Origin: Turbatrix aceti
Lineage: Eukaryota > Nematoda > Chromadorea > Rhabditida > Panagrolaimidae
Assembly: GCA_963969345.1 (NCBI GenBank)
Contig: OZ017767.1
Span: 11,662,471-11,726,470 of the forward strand
Direction of reading: 5' to 3'
Length of the DNA: 64,000 nt
Shown: positions 41,169 through 51,500 of the stretch, piece after piece
Layout of the letters: every line of letters begins with the position of its first letter
How positions within the stretch are numbered: the stretch's first letter is position 1
Made by a program: the position numbers and the translations under genes
Notes under the pieces: generated by a model
Seen by the model: only the letters and a program-made list of their open reading frames with translations
Databases searched by the model: none
Told to the model about the DNA's origin: nothing

Positions 41169-42153
41169 GAAACGCGTGTATGATAAACGATCCGTATGGG
41201 GAACCACCCAATATGGTGATCGTTCTTATGGGGAATATTCCATATGGCGAAAGGCCATATGGTGTTCGTTCCTATGGTGAAAAGCCCTATGGTGAACGTT
41301 TTTTATACCGCATTAAACATAAAAAAAAGAATAATAATTAAAATAATAAATTAAATACTAATACATAGTACTGTTATAGTAACAATTTTGGGTGTAAGAA
41401 AAGATAAAAGTAACAGCAGCCAGTCAGGTAAGCTAACCCGAAACTACTGGGAAACAAATACAAAAAAAGGAACATTTGGTTACGGCAGGGCTGAGAAAAA
41501 GGTGTCGCTGCAAGCTTATGGGGGCAAACAAAAATTGTGTTATATGTATTTGCATGGAAAACCGGAACAGAGAAGACAAAAAAGGAACATCGTTGGTCAA
41601 ATTACTTTCTTACGTTAGCACATTTTCAACCAAAAAACACATGGATTTGTTTATAAAAAATGTTACTCCTTGGTAGGGAGTATGCCATAATCAGTTATTG
41701 TCATGCGATTCTGTTATGTGATTCAGTATTCCGGTTAAAATCGTCGTCAGGGAAGAGCAAAAAAACCGTTTTTTTGTTCATGAACAAACACAAACAGAAA
41801 AAAATTAATTTTTTTTATGAACGATGACGAACGAACGCAAACGTTTGCTCAATCTTAATCGTCATCATCTACTATTTTCTAAATATACGAAAGGTCATCA
41901 GACAATTTCTCCTAACATTTGAATTTCGTTATGCATTCTTTAGAAAACGTTTTCTAATGTCAGCATGCACGCAGACTCATTCCATCAGTTTTCAAAATAT
42001 CATTTCCCGCCGTCTGATGAACACAACGCTTTTCACTGGTGTAAAGTCAAAATCTTCCGTGAAGCAATCACGTCTAATCATCATCGTCAGCGAATGATAT
42101 GCGGTATCATCGCTTAAAAAGAAAAAAATAAGTTTCAGCAGACATTGAAACTG

Positions 42154-42160
42154 TATATAA
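42154..42160 (+). promoter_or_regulatory. TATA box of the Gly/Trp-rich secreted protein gene
   Basis: TATATAA lies 48 bp before the next TATA-end to ATG interval, i.e. 54 bp from its first base to the ATG at 42208. A start site near 42184 would exclude the in-frame ATG at 42181 and favours the one at 42208. Confidence 0.7.
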
Positions 42161-42207
42161 GCCAGTTTTGGAGCAAAAGTATGACAGTTTCTGTATCAAG
42201 AGCCAAC

Positions 42208-43266
42208 ATGAAGCTGCTTGTATGTCTTCTCCTTCTGGTTGGAAAAATTGTTGCCTTCCAAGAAAGTCCCTACAGTGATCAACGTCCTCTTTCTCCTCCG
42301 TTTTCGTGGGGTCCATCTGGATTTGGTAATCCCGAATTCGGCCCTGGTGGTCCAGGTGGCTCTGGATGGAATCGCCCTGGTGGTCCCGGCCACCCTGGTG
42401 GCAGCCATGGATGGAACCGCCCCGGCGGTCCTGGCGGCTTCGGTGGCAATCCTGGATGGAACGGCCCTGGTGATCCCGGAGAGGGAAATACTGAAGGTCC
42501 CATTGAATGGGGAAGGCCCAGTGACATCTCTGGATTGGACGGTGTCGGATTTCGCCGATCCTTTGGCAATCAAGGCAGTTTTAGCAGCGGTCCAGGATGG
42601 GGTGGCCTTGGATGGGGCGGCCCCGGCGGTAATCAAGGCGGTCTAGGTGGTCCCAGATGGGGTGGCTTTGGTGGCAATCCTGGATGGGGTGGCTTCGGCG
42701 GCAACCTTGGATGGGGCGGCCCCGGTGACAACCCCAGATGGGGTAGCTTCGGAAGCAATCCTGGATGGAACGGCCCCGGCGGCAATCAAATCAGTGGTCC
42801 CAGATGGGGTAACTTCGGTAGCAATCCTGGATGGGGCAGCCCCAGCGGCAACCCGGGATGGAGCGGCATTGGCGGCAACCCTGGATGGGGTGGCTTTAAC
42901 GGCAACCTTAGATGGGGCGGCCCCGGCGGCAACCCTGGATGGAGCGGCTTCGGTGGCAATCGAGGCAGTCGTGGTGGCAATCAAGACGGTCCAAATGGAA
43001 ATCAAGGCGGCCCTAATGGAAATGAAAATCAAAGCGGCCCTAGTGGCAATCAAGGCGTTCCCGGTGGTAAGCAAGGCAGTCCAGGTGGCCCAGGTAGTCC
43101 CGTTAGCCTTCCAGTCATCCCCGTTGGCCCTCCAGCCGTTCCTAGCGTCCCTGAGTCCGGCAACAATACCGTACCGCTATCAATCACTGGCAACAGCACA
43201 GCAGACGCAAGTCCTTCAAGCTTTAATCCCCTTCCGAAGAAGCCGGCTCCTGAAGCCACTGCATGA
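42208..43266 (+). CDS. Secreted Gly/Trp/Pro/Asn-rich repeat protein
   Basis: A single-exon gene of 352 residues after the signal-peptide start MKLLVCLLLLVGKIVAF. AATAAA lies at 43340-43345. The mature part is built on degenerate GGNPGWGGFGGN-type repeats, with Trp spaced every 8-12 residues. It changes near residue 265 to GGNQ/GPN repeats, and near residue 300 to a Pro/Val/Ser-rich tail ending KKPAPEATA. The only cysteine is in the signal peptide. The composition resembles glycine-rich secreted or cuticular proteins of nematodes; that link is compositional only. It shares signal-peptide type and promoter layout with the gene at 38.2 kb. Open frames of 140-210 codons in the other frames are by-products of the repeat. 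Confidence 0.85.
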   Translation: MKLLVCLLLLVGKIVAFQESPYSDQRPLSPPFSWGPSGFGNPEFGPGGPGGSGWNRPGGPGHPGGSHGWNRPGGPGGFGGNPGWNGPGDPGEGNTEGPIEWGRPSDISGLDGVGFRRSFGNQGSFSSGPGWGGLGWGGPGGNQGGLGGPRWGGFGGNPGWGGFGGNLGWGGPGDNPRWGSFGSNPGWNGPGGNQISGPRWGNFGSNPGWGSPSGNPGWSGIGGNPGWGGFNGNLRWGGPGGNPGWSGFGGNRGSRGGNQDGPNGNQGGPNGNENQSGPSGNQGVPGGKQGSPGGPGSPVSLPVIPVGPPAVPSVPESGNNTVPLSITGNSTADASPSSFNPLPKKPAPEATA

Positions 43267-43455
43267 CGACTTTCTTTAACGTAATCATTTCTTTAACTCT
43301 ACCACATTTTTTCGTATGTCTTACAAAATTTGTATTGAAAATAAATTAATATGCGCTTGAAATCTTGATTTTAAATTGTTGTGTGATAAAAAAATTTTAT
43401 TTGAACATAAAAAAGCAATTATGTCCAAACAAATCTTCGCGTGCAATCGACACAA

Positions 43456-43842
43456 TCATCCGAGAGGCAAGGTAGTGTTGCAGCTATAGCCTGAGCCTGC
43501 GTGCATGGGTCTCAAGATAGGATCAACAACATCCCCCGCACAAGCAGCCCCCTCTGCATTGCTGCAAGGCTTTGATTTTGACTGGTAGCAGAAGACGCCA
43601 CAGACGTACGCACATAGGCAAACGGATCTGCACACACAAATACACATTTTAGATGCATAAAGTCCATTCAAACGTTCGTTCTTCCAGGCCAAGTCGCAGT
43701 AAAGATAGAGGTCTTTCGTATGTGGGAAAGTTGAGCAGTCTCACCATCCACTACTATTTTGCCAAGAGTAGTTCAGTTCGACTTGCAGACCGGACCGCCT
43801 TGAAAAAATAAAAATAAGAGGTGGATAGCTCCGATAATTCAT
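43456..43842 (-). pseudogene. Possible Cys-rich secreted-type gene interrupted by an in-frame TGA
   Basis: From the ATG at 43842 one frame reads 33 codons (ending NYSWQNSSGW), meets TGA at 43743-43741, and stays open for 94 more codons to a TGA at 43456. The second part is Cys-rich (CRSVCLCAYVCGVFC, then a spread CxxxxxxxC region). The TGA overlaps a donor-like GTGAGA, but no downstream acceptor restores this frame. Options are a decayed gene, an unrecognised intron, or recoding. I recognise no family. Confidence 0.35.
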
Positions 43843-45550
43843 CGTGGTCGAAAAATATAGATGATCTATGCATAAAAAAGCACAATCGAAAGAAAGAAAA
43901 GAATCTCAAGGCATAAAAAATGACTCCTTCAAGTGGGTGCATAACTGGTGATTCAAGTGCGTGAACGGGGAAGTCTCGAGATTTTGCTTAGTGGCTATGG
44001 ATAACTACGTTGAAGAAAGGTTTGTTGATAGTCGTGAGTGTGAAATGCTCGGTGATTTATGATTATTTATAGTCCAGATCCGTTAAGTGTTGATTAGATT
44101 TGCCGTTGATGTTAAATTCTTTTGCATCCATTACGTGCATAATTTGTTTTTTGCTGATAATTTGTTGTTTACGTCTATTTGCATGTTGATATCTTCATTG
44201 CTAATTATTTTTACATTGCTGCCTTGTGATTTAAAAATAACGATCAAAATAATTTTCAAAAAAATCGCAATCGTACACCGTTTATAAAAAATTCTTTTAA
44301 AATATTGCACGCAACATGCAAACTATGATATTTTTTATTTAGATATGTATCATAATTCATGAAATTGTGTTTCAGACGCTCCAATTCAACTTTGTTCATT
44401 CTTGTGAATTTAGAAAATACAATAATTTTCATTAAAAGGTGTCAACAAGTTGTTAGGAAAAAAAAATTAAACTCTTTTTTTACTAACTGAATGTGTTTTA
44501 GTCAAATTTTTTGAAAATTGGTATCAGTTTGGTCGGATAGCATTCAAATCCTTGACGCATCGAAAAAAATATTTTTGGCAATTTCACACGTAGATGCAAC
44601 TACATACATTGATCCGCAATGGCACTTCCCCCCCTCCCCCTCTCCTCCTTCAGTCAACCCCTTAGCTTAGCACCAGGTCAGGGCAAAGTTATAAAAAGAC
44701 CCCCGTCGATGGACAGCCGTTGTCAATAACAACAATGTCCCCTATCACAAATCTATTGAACTCAGGTTAGCACGCGTCATCCATCGATCTATCTATCGAC
44801 TATGCAACAAATTGAAGATGAGTAGCATACATACATACCACAGCCGCAGTCGAACGGATCTGATTGACTCGGGTCGATAGTGTGTAGGTTCTTAGCTAGA
44901 GGCAAAAATCCATCCGGCGTGCACAACACAGCATATCCTCACCCCTGCTTCTCGACATCCTCTCGAAACAAGTTCAGGCTTTACCACTTTTTTACAGCTA
45001 GGCTAACTAACGAAAGGGAAGAGCAACACACTCAGTCAATCCCACAAATGTCCGCGCGTGCGCCTTGTCTTTTATTGCTGACACTCGTCTGCTTCAGTAC
45101 CTTATCCCCCCTCCCCTCAACTTCCTCCAAGGATTTTTCAACATGTACTGTTTTCTTCTTTGTTTTGACGAAACAATTTGTCAACGCGTGGTAATGATTT
45201 GAAAATATGTGTGTATCCCCCTACGAGGCCCCCTCTTGGAAGCTGTAGCGTTCGTTCAATTGCTTAGAATTCGTTGTTGTAATTTTTCCCCACCCTGGAG
45301 TTCTACACTTTTGTACACCTGTTCTCAGCCGGACTTGTTAGCTTGTAAATCGATAAACATAGTTTATCCTCCTTCAGGCACTACTCTGCTATCCGTACCG
45401 ATCAAACGGATGAACACTTGCCCCCTCAATACCTAGCAAAGTGTTTCACTCACGCGTATACATCCAGTAATAGTTGTTCTTTGTCAACCCCTGTTTGTGA
45501 TAACTATCTGGTATACATACGCCAACAACAAGTTACCGTAGAGTACAGCC
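43843..45550. other. Upstream region of kettin, with a candidate promoter
   Basis: TATAAAAA at 44690-44697 is followed by a CT-rich leader region. A candidate 5' UTR donor (CTCAG/GTTAGC near 44765) and an acceptor-like CCGTAG just before the kettin ATG would allow a non-coding first exon. An open frame at 44880-45194 has a signal-peptide-like stretch but no other support. The repeat 17-mer at 44304-44320 lies here. Confidence 0.4.
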
Positions 45551-48500
45551 ATGCCGTTCCAAAGACCACTCGGTGAACGTTTGCAGAACCAAACCGCTCC
45601 TAATTTTATCAGAGTATGTTTGTTTGTTTTTTTAGTTTTTTAAAAACAAAATACGCTTGTTGTACATAAATAACAGGGGTCAGTGTATAAAAAAGTTCTC
45701 GAATTGCAGATGAGTGTGTTAGTGTAATATTTACAACTGAGGATGATCAAAGAAAAAAAGATGAAAAGTTGGTAAAAGTTTTACACATTTTTAGCGTAAT
45801 CAAAACATGCCGCGGGATTGATTAATTTTAATTTCTGTTTTCGTAAAAAAAAGTATTACATTTTAAAAAATATTTTTGCTTTTATTTCATACAAATTTTA
45901 ACAAATTTTTAAGCAATTTGAAAATCCTAAACATTAAGATTCAGCGTTCCCTCAAAATCATCTGTTGCTTTTTCCAAAATGTGATCATCAGGAAAAAACA
46001 CCATAGTTTTTTACTCGTTTTACGACCATAAAAATCCCCGCTGTGCAACATTAGTGTGTTCATACTTTAGTCCATCAACCATCAAATCTTTAGCCTCCAG
46101 AAAAATGAACAAACACATGCCGCTAAATCAAATCTGTACTTTTTGTTTTTACGATCATTTTACGATATCTTTTAGCCACTACAAGACAAACGGGCTTTGA
46201 TAGGACAAAAAGTCGTCCTTGAATGTCAGATTGACGCACATCCGGATCCCGTCATCAAATGGCTTAAAGACGGTCACAATGTCACAACGTGCCCCGACTA
46301 CGAGCTCATACAGGAAGGAAAAAAGTACTCGATGGTCATTAGATGCTCTCAGGCCGCAGACTGTGGACGATTCACAATACAGGCTATGAATTCGGCGGGA
46401 ATCAAGCAATCCACGTGCATTCTGATCGTCGCTCCTGCCCCGACACCAGTGCCGGGAGCGTCGATGAGCATCGCGAATTCACCTGCACCACCGCAGACAC
46501 CCGTAGGACCTTCCGCGCCGTTCTTTCTTAAAGAAGTCAGAAATCAGCCAATGAAGCAAGGCGAAAAGGCGGTTTTTGAAGCTAGAGTTGTCGGAGTGCC
46601 GCAGCCAACTGTCGAATGGCTCAAGAACGGAGAAGCACTGAACAATTACAGGTAATGGTTAACCAAAGGTCAACCCCAATTAAAATTCAAAAACTTTCAG
46701 GATATCAACTGAGTACGACGAATCCACAGGAATCTGCACGTTGACCATTCCGCAAGCCTTCAACGAAGACATTGCCGAGTACACTTGCAAGGCGTCCAAC
46801 ACCATCGGTCAGGGATCCTCCGCCGCGCGCCTTCTACCTCAGGAAGACTTTACCAAGTGGTTTTCCGATGAACAGAAAAAAGTGACAAATGTCAGGCGAC
46901 AAAAACTACATCAATCTCAGCCCGCACCGGCAGCGCAAATCCTTTCACCCACACAGCTTACCGTACAACAAGTTCAGCGGGGGACACCCCAGAATGCCGC
47001 ACAGCGACAGATCGAGCGTAGCAACAACTACTACGTGACGTCGGATAGCGAATTTGGATTTGGCGTCTCTGAATCTGAGACAGAGCCTGAACTCGTCGGA
47101 CTCAATACCCGCTCGTACGCGCCGGTGTTCAGGACAGAGTTGAGATCGCTCAAGCTCACCGAAGGCACCGATGCCATCCTGCAGTGCAACGCCGTTGCCA
47201 ATCCCAGGCCTAGAATCACGTGGTTCAAAAACGGACAAATTGTGGTGCCAAATGGAAACCAAAGAATACAAATTACGTCGAGAGGCACGCTCTCACTACT
47301 CAGGATTTCAAATGTCACAGAAGATGATTCTGGCGAGTATACTGTAGTCGCAGACAACATTCATGGAAAGGTAGGTGGTACTGAATGGGAACAGAAAAAT
47401 TAATGTGTGATTTTAAACTTGGTAATTTTTTGTACCTTGCAAACCGATCTTTTCCCACACATATTGCCAGAATTTTTTGCTAAAGCATTTTTTCTCTCGT
47501 GCAAAATTTATAATTTTTTTCTCACGTTCTTTTCCGCAATCTGGTAAACATCCGTGATAACAGAAGGCACATGCCAGCGGCCGAAAACAAGAAAAAAAAG
47601 TATGACGACATTTGTTTCAAAAAAATAACCCTTTTCATTTTTCTGTCAGATTTTTTTCTCCTTTGTGAAAGAATTGTGAAAAAAAATGGAGATCATCATG
47701 TGAGTCAGAGCGCCAGTCGAATGTAATATGTACATATATATTCATCTAGGAAAATGATCATAACAGAATGAAAGAAACATTCTCGACACCATTTTAGTAT
47801 ATTTTGTGGGTGGCATATATCTGAGGTTATATTTAATCCACCAGATCAATCTTTTCTTTTTTTTCAAAGTATACATTATTTTTTTGCACTTTAACCCTCC
47901 CATTTGAAAAATAGTGGCGTAATTTTCGTTTCCGGTTGCCTGCGATTTAACCTCATGAAATATCTCGACTAGATCATTCACATTTGAACGCTGTTGAGTA
48001 GTCTAATTAATAGTACCTGCCAGAGAAAGGGAGGATTTGTGTGTGTGCAAATTGAGTTGTTTATACGCTGACTTGGTTTTTTTCTAGTTTTTATATCTTC
48101 CTCACACCTCCTCGATTCGTTTTTTGTTGATCGTTGCGATATTTTTGTTTTCTGCGTTCGGAAGTCGCATTTTGACCAAACTCTACTGATTGTGAGAGAG
48201 AGAGGGATAGAGATAAAAGCAGACCCGCCCAAATGTGCCACCGGAAGCTGAGCAGCCGGCTGGGCCGGTTCGTCCCTCACCAACCCCCCCCCCCCCGGGC
48301 GCATTGGTAGCACTCACCTCACGAAATCATCTAGGATTGATAGGGCCAATGATTAAGAAAGAAAAAAGAGGCGCACTCGCAAACAAAGAATAGACAGGCA
48401 AGTAAGCAGGCATATATCTACCTACCATAAAAAAATGTTAGCACGTCAGCAGGCAGGCGTAGGGGGTGACTAGATAAAGTTTGAACGGAAGAGAAGAAAG

Positions 48501-51500
48501 ACAACCGAAAATTTGCTCTTCCATCCTCCGACTCACCTCGTTGCCCACTGCAAGCAGTTTTTGAACGATAACGTTGGGTGGTGACGCTTGCTTTGCAGGA
48601 GGGGAGATCAGTCCAATCCTTGAGCATTCATCTTCCCTCTCGTCGAAAATATCTAGCAATTCATTCTGCAGCTGTTTGCAGTATCCATCTGTCTCCTGCA
48701 TCCTTTTTTTAATTGTTGAAAAGTGTGTGTGAATAAATTTATAATCCTTATTCTCGGGCCATAATTTACACTTTCAAGTGTTGATTAAATTAATGTTTCA
48801 GGCGCAAAACTCGGCATCGATTCAAGTCTTTCCACTTAATCCGGTGCCGAAGCCTCGATCGGTTCACCCAGCACAGCAGCAACAGGAACAATCACAACCA
48901 CGGTATCAGGCCCCCCAGGTTCAGCAACAACCTCGGACAGCACAACCACCCCCGCGGACTCAACCCGTGGCACCGATCGTTCAACCCCAACAGGTACAGT
49001 ATACCTATTCAGCAGCAGCACCAGCGCAACAACAAGCGCAGCTATCTTCACATCATCACTATCAACAGCCTACGCCTACGCAGAGGCACGTTGTTCAACC
49101 GGCTACCCCGCAGGAACGCCAACAACAACATCCGGTTCAGACCACCCAAGGATATCCCCAGCAGCAACAATCCAGGGTCACCGAACCGTCCGTTCAACAT
49201 TACCATTCTTCCGCTACAGTATACCCCCAACAACAGCAGCAGCAACAATCTGTAGCCCAAGTAGGGTCTGACGGTTATACACAACCTATTCGTTCCCAGC
49301 AATCACACCACCAGCAGCAGCAACGGGAGGATTACTACTACCAGCCAACAGAAGCCGGTAGTCCGTATACCCATCAGTTTTACGGTAGTGAACGCCGTCG
49401 CCAACCACAAGGTGTTGAACAACAACAACAGCAGCAGCAGCAAGTAACGCCTTCGTGGAGACAACAGCAACAGCAACAGCAGCAGCCTCAATCATTACCA
49501 CAGCAGCACTATTATCAATCCCAACAGCAGCAGCATCAGCCAGCGGTTATTGAACAACAACAACAACCACAACAACACCAACAACAACGCTATTCAGCCA
49601 GAAGTGCCCCCCAATACCGGCAACCACAGCAGCCGACTAGTCAGCATCTTTACAATAGATTACCTGAACAAACTCAGTACATCCTTCAACAGCAACAACA
49701 GCAGCAACAACAACAACCAGCCATGGCACGGCAGATCCCTCAGATGAACAAGGTCAACGGCATCAAAAACCAAAGACCCCTCCAGGAAGCTAACCGGACA
49801 ATTCCTAGCGACAGCCCACAGTTCGTAAGCAAATTCCAATCTGTGACGATCTTTGAACACGATCTGCTCAAACTTTACTGCAAGGCAGTTCCAAATGTTG
49901 GTCAAATGACTTGGTCAAGAGATGGACAACCCCTTCAAAGTGGTCATAACATCAGAATCGAAGACAAGGCCCCGGGAGAAAGTATTCTCTATCTCGCGGA
50001 TGCCACGCTTCAAGATGGAGGCTGGTATCAGTGCGACGCGCACAACGAAGCAGGCGTCACCTCCCTCAAAGGTCGCGTTGTCGTCCAGTCACGCAGAAAA
50101 CTCCCTTCGCCTTCGCGTGAACGTATAGTCCTTCGCAAAGTTGACAGACGTGAAGCCCAGAGGAAATCTCCTGCCCCTCCGGCGTTCCAGTCCAAGGAAC
50201 CGCCTCGGGTCAGCCAGCTGCAGCCGCTAAGCTTGGTCGAGGGCCAGACAGCTCTCTTCTCGGTTCAGTACACGCCAGCTGATGATCCTAATCTGAAGAT
50301 CGCCTGGCTACTTAATGGAAAAGCCCTTCTAGCTTCATCACGAGTCAATCAATTGACAGAATTCGGCAACAGTATTCTGGAGATCAATCCGGTGACCGTA
50401 TTCGATCACGGTGACTACACTGTTGTTGCCGTAAATCCACTCGGTGAAGCACGGGTGACTGCCAACCTTCAAGTCATTACCCCAAATGAACAAGTCAGTA
50501 CAATTACACGAACTACCACCACCACCAACAACCAAACCACCCGCCAAGGTGATGTGAAATCACAGGTAACAACAACGTCCGCGACCGGTGGTGGTAACGT
50601 TGTTGTCGCGCCGAAAGGCTCGATTGTCGATCTGCCTAACTTCCATGCTGAACTACGGTCGCAGGAACTGGTCGAAGGGCAATCGCTTCATCTCGAGACA
50701 AAGTTGACACCGATCAATGATCCTAATTTGAAGATTGAGTTTTATCACGATGGAAAGCTAATTCAGCCAAGTAAGATTTTTTAAAGTAGCTAAACGAATA
50801 TTTTTGTTGTTTTTTTGCAGATGACAGAATCCAAATCCAAGTCCAGCACGGCTTCGTCGTATTATCGATCTCGCAGGTGACACCCGCAGACGCTGGCCTG
50901 TACCAAATCGTAGCAACAAACGAACGCGGCACGGCCGACAGCAGTGCCACAATCGTTATCTACCCAGGCAACAATGCCATCGCCTCCGGTACTTACGGAT
51001 ACGACGTCGATGACATCCGAGAGGTTGAATCCGCATTAATCCGTCACGAAAAGCAGGCACCTGTCTTCTTGTCCCACCTCGTCGACTATCATTGCCCCGA
51101 CGAACTTGGTAGATCGTACTTTGAAGCTCGCATTGCACCAATCAATGATCCCACGCTTCGAGTCGTCTGGCTCAAGGATGGACACCCCCTACCAAATGCC
51201 AACCGAATTCAGACCTTCCATAACTTTGGATTCGTTTCGTTGACACTTCATCCAACTTATCCGGAAGATGCCGGTCAGTACACGTGCAAGCTCAATAACG
51301 ACCTCGGAGAATCTGTTTCGACGGCAAACCTTACGACAATTACTAAGGATTCACTCCAGCTGGATTCACAACAACCTGAATCGCTGAACCAGATTTCCTA
51401 CCTGGAGAGTCATGAAGTACACATTGGACCGGTGCTTGAAGATCGCCCCGAAGAATTCCACTCACTCGAAGTGCCGAAATACTCCAAACCTCTCTCTGGC

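Larger units (their letters stand above)
39476..41300. mobile_element. 1.8-kb foldback element with CACCATA minisatellite ends, carrying nested MITEs
   Basis: The left end starts AACGTTCACCATA (39476) and the right end closes TATGGTGAACGTT (41300). Both ends contain degenerate tandem units of about 17 bp built on TTCACCATAnGG, in opposite orientation. Further in, 39611-39629 is the exact inverted copy of 40902-40920. The interior has no transposase. Two hAT-type MITEs have inserted into it. It lies exactly between the two secreted repeat-protein genes. Confidence 0.75.

Noticed and set aside
39953..41280. Open frames rich in Arg, Ala and Glu in the GAGC-rich repeats
   Set aside because: They are translations of the MITE internal minisatellite and end at its boundaries.
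42647..43279. A 210-codon sense frame and antisense frames over the Gly-rich gene
   Set aside because: By-products of the Gly repeat; the frame starting with MKLLVCLLL has a signal peptide, TATA box and poly(A) signal.
44880..45194. Open frame with a signal-peptide-like hydrophobic stretch upstream of kettin
   Set aside because: No homology, no splice sites or poly(A) signal, and it lies in probable kettin promoter or 5' UTR.
48284..48296. 13-nt run of C in kettin intron 3
   Set aside because: A simple homopolymer, possibly a length-variable sequencing artefact.
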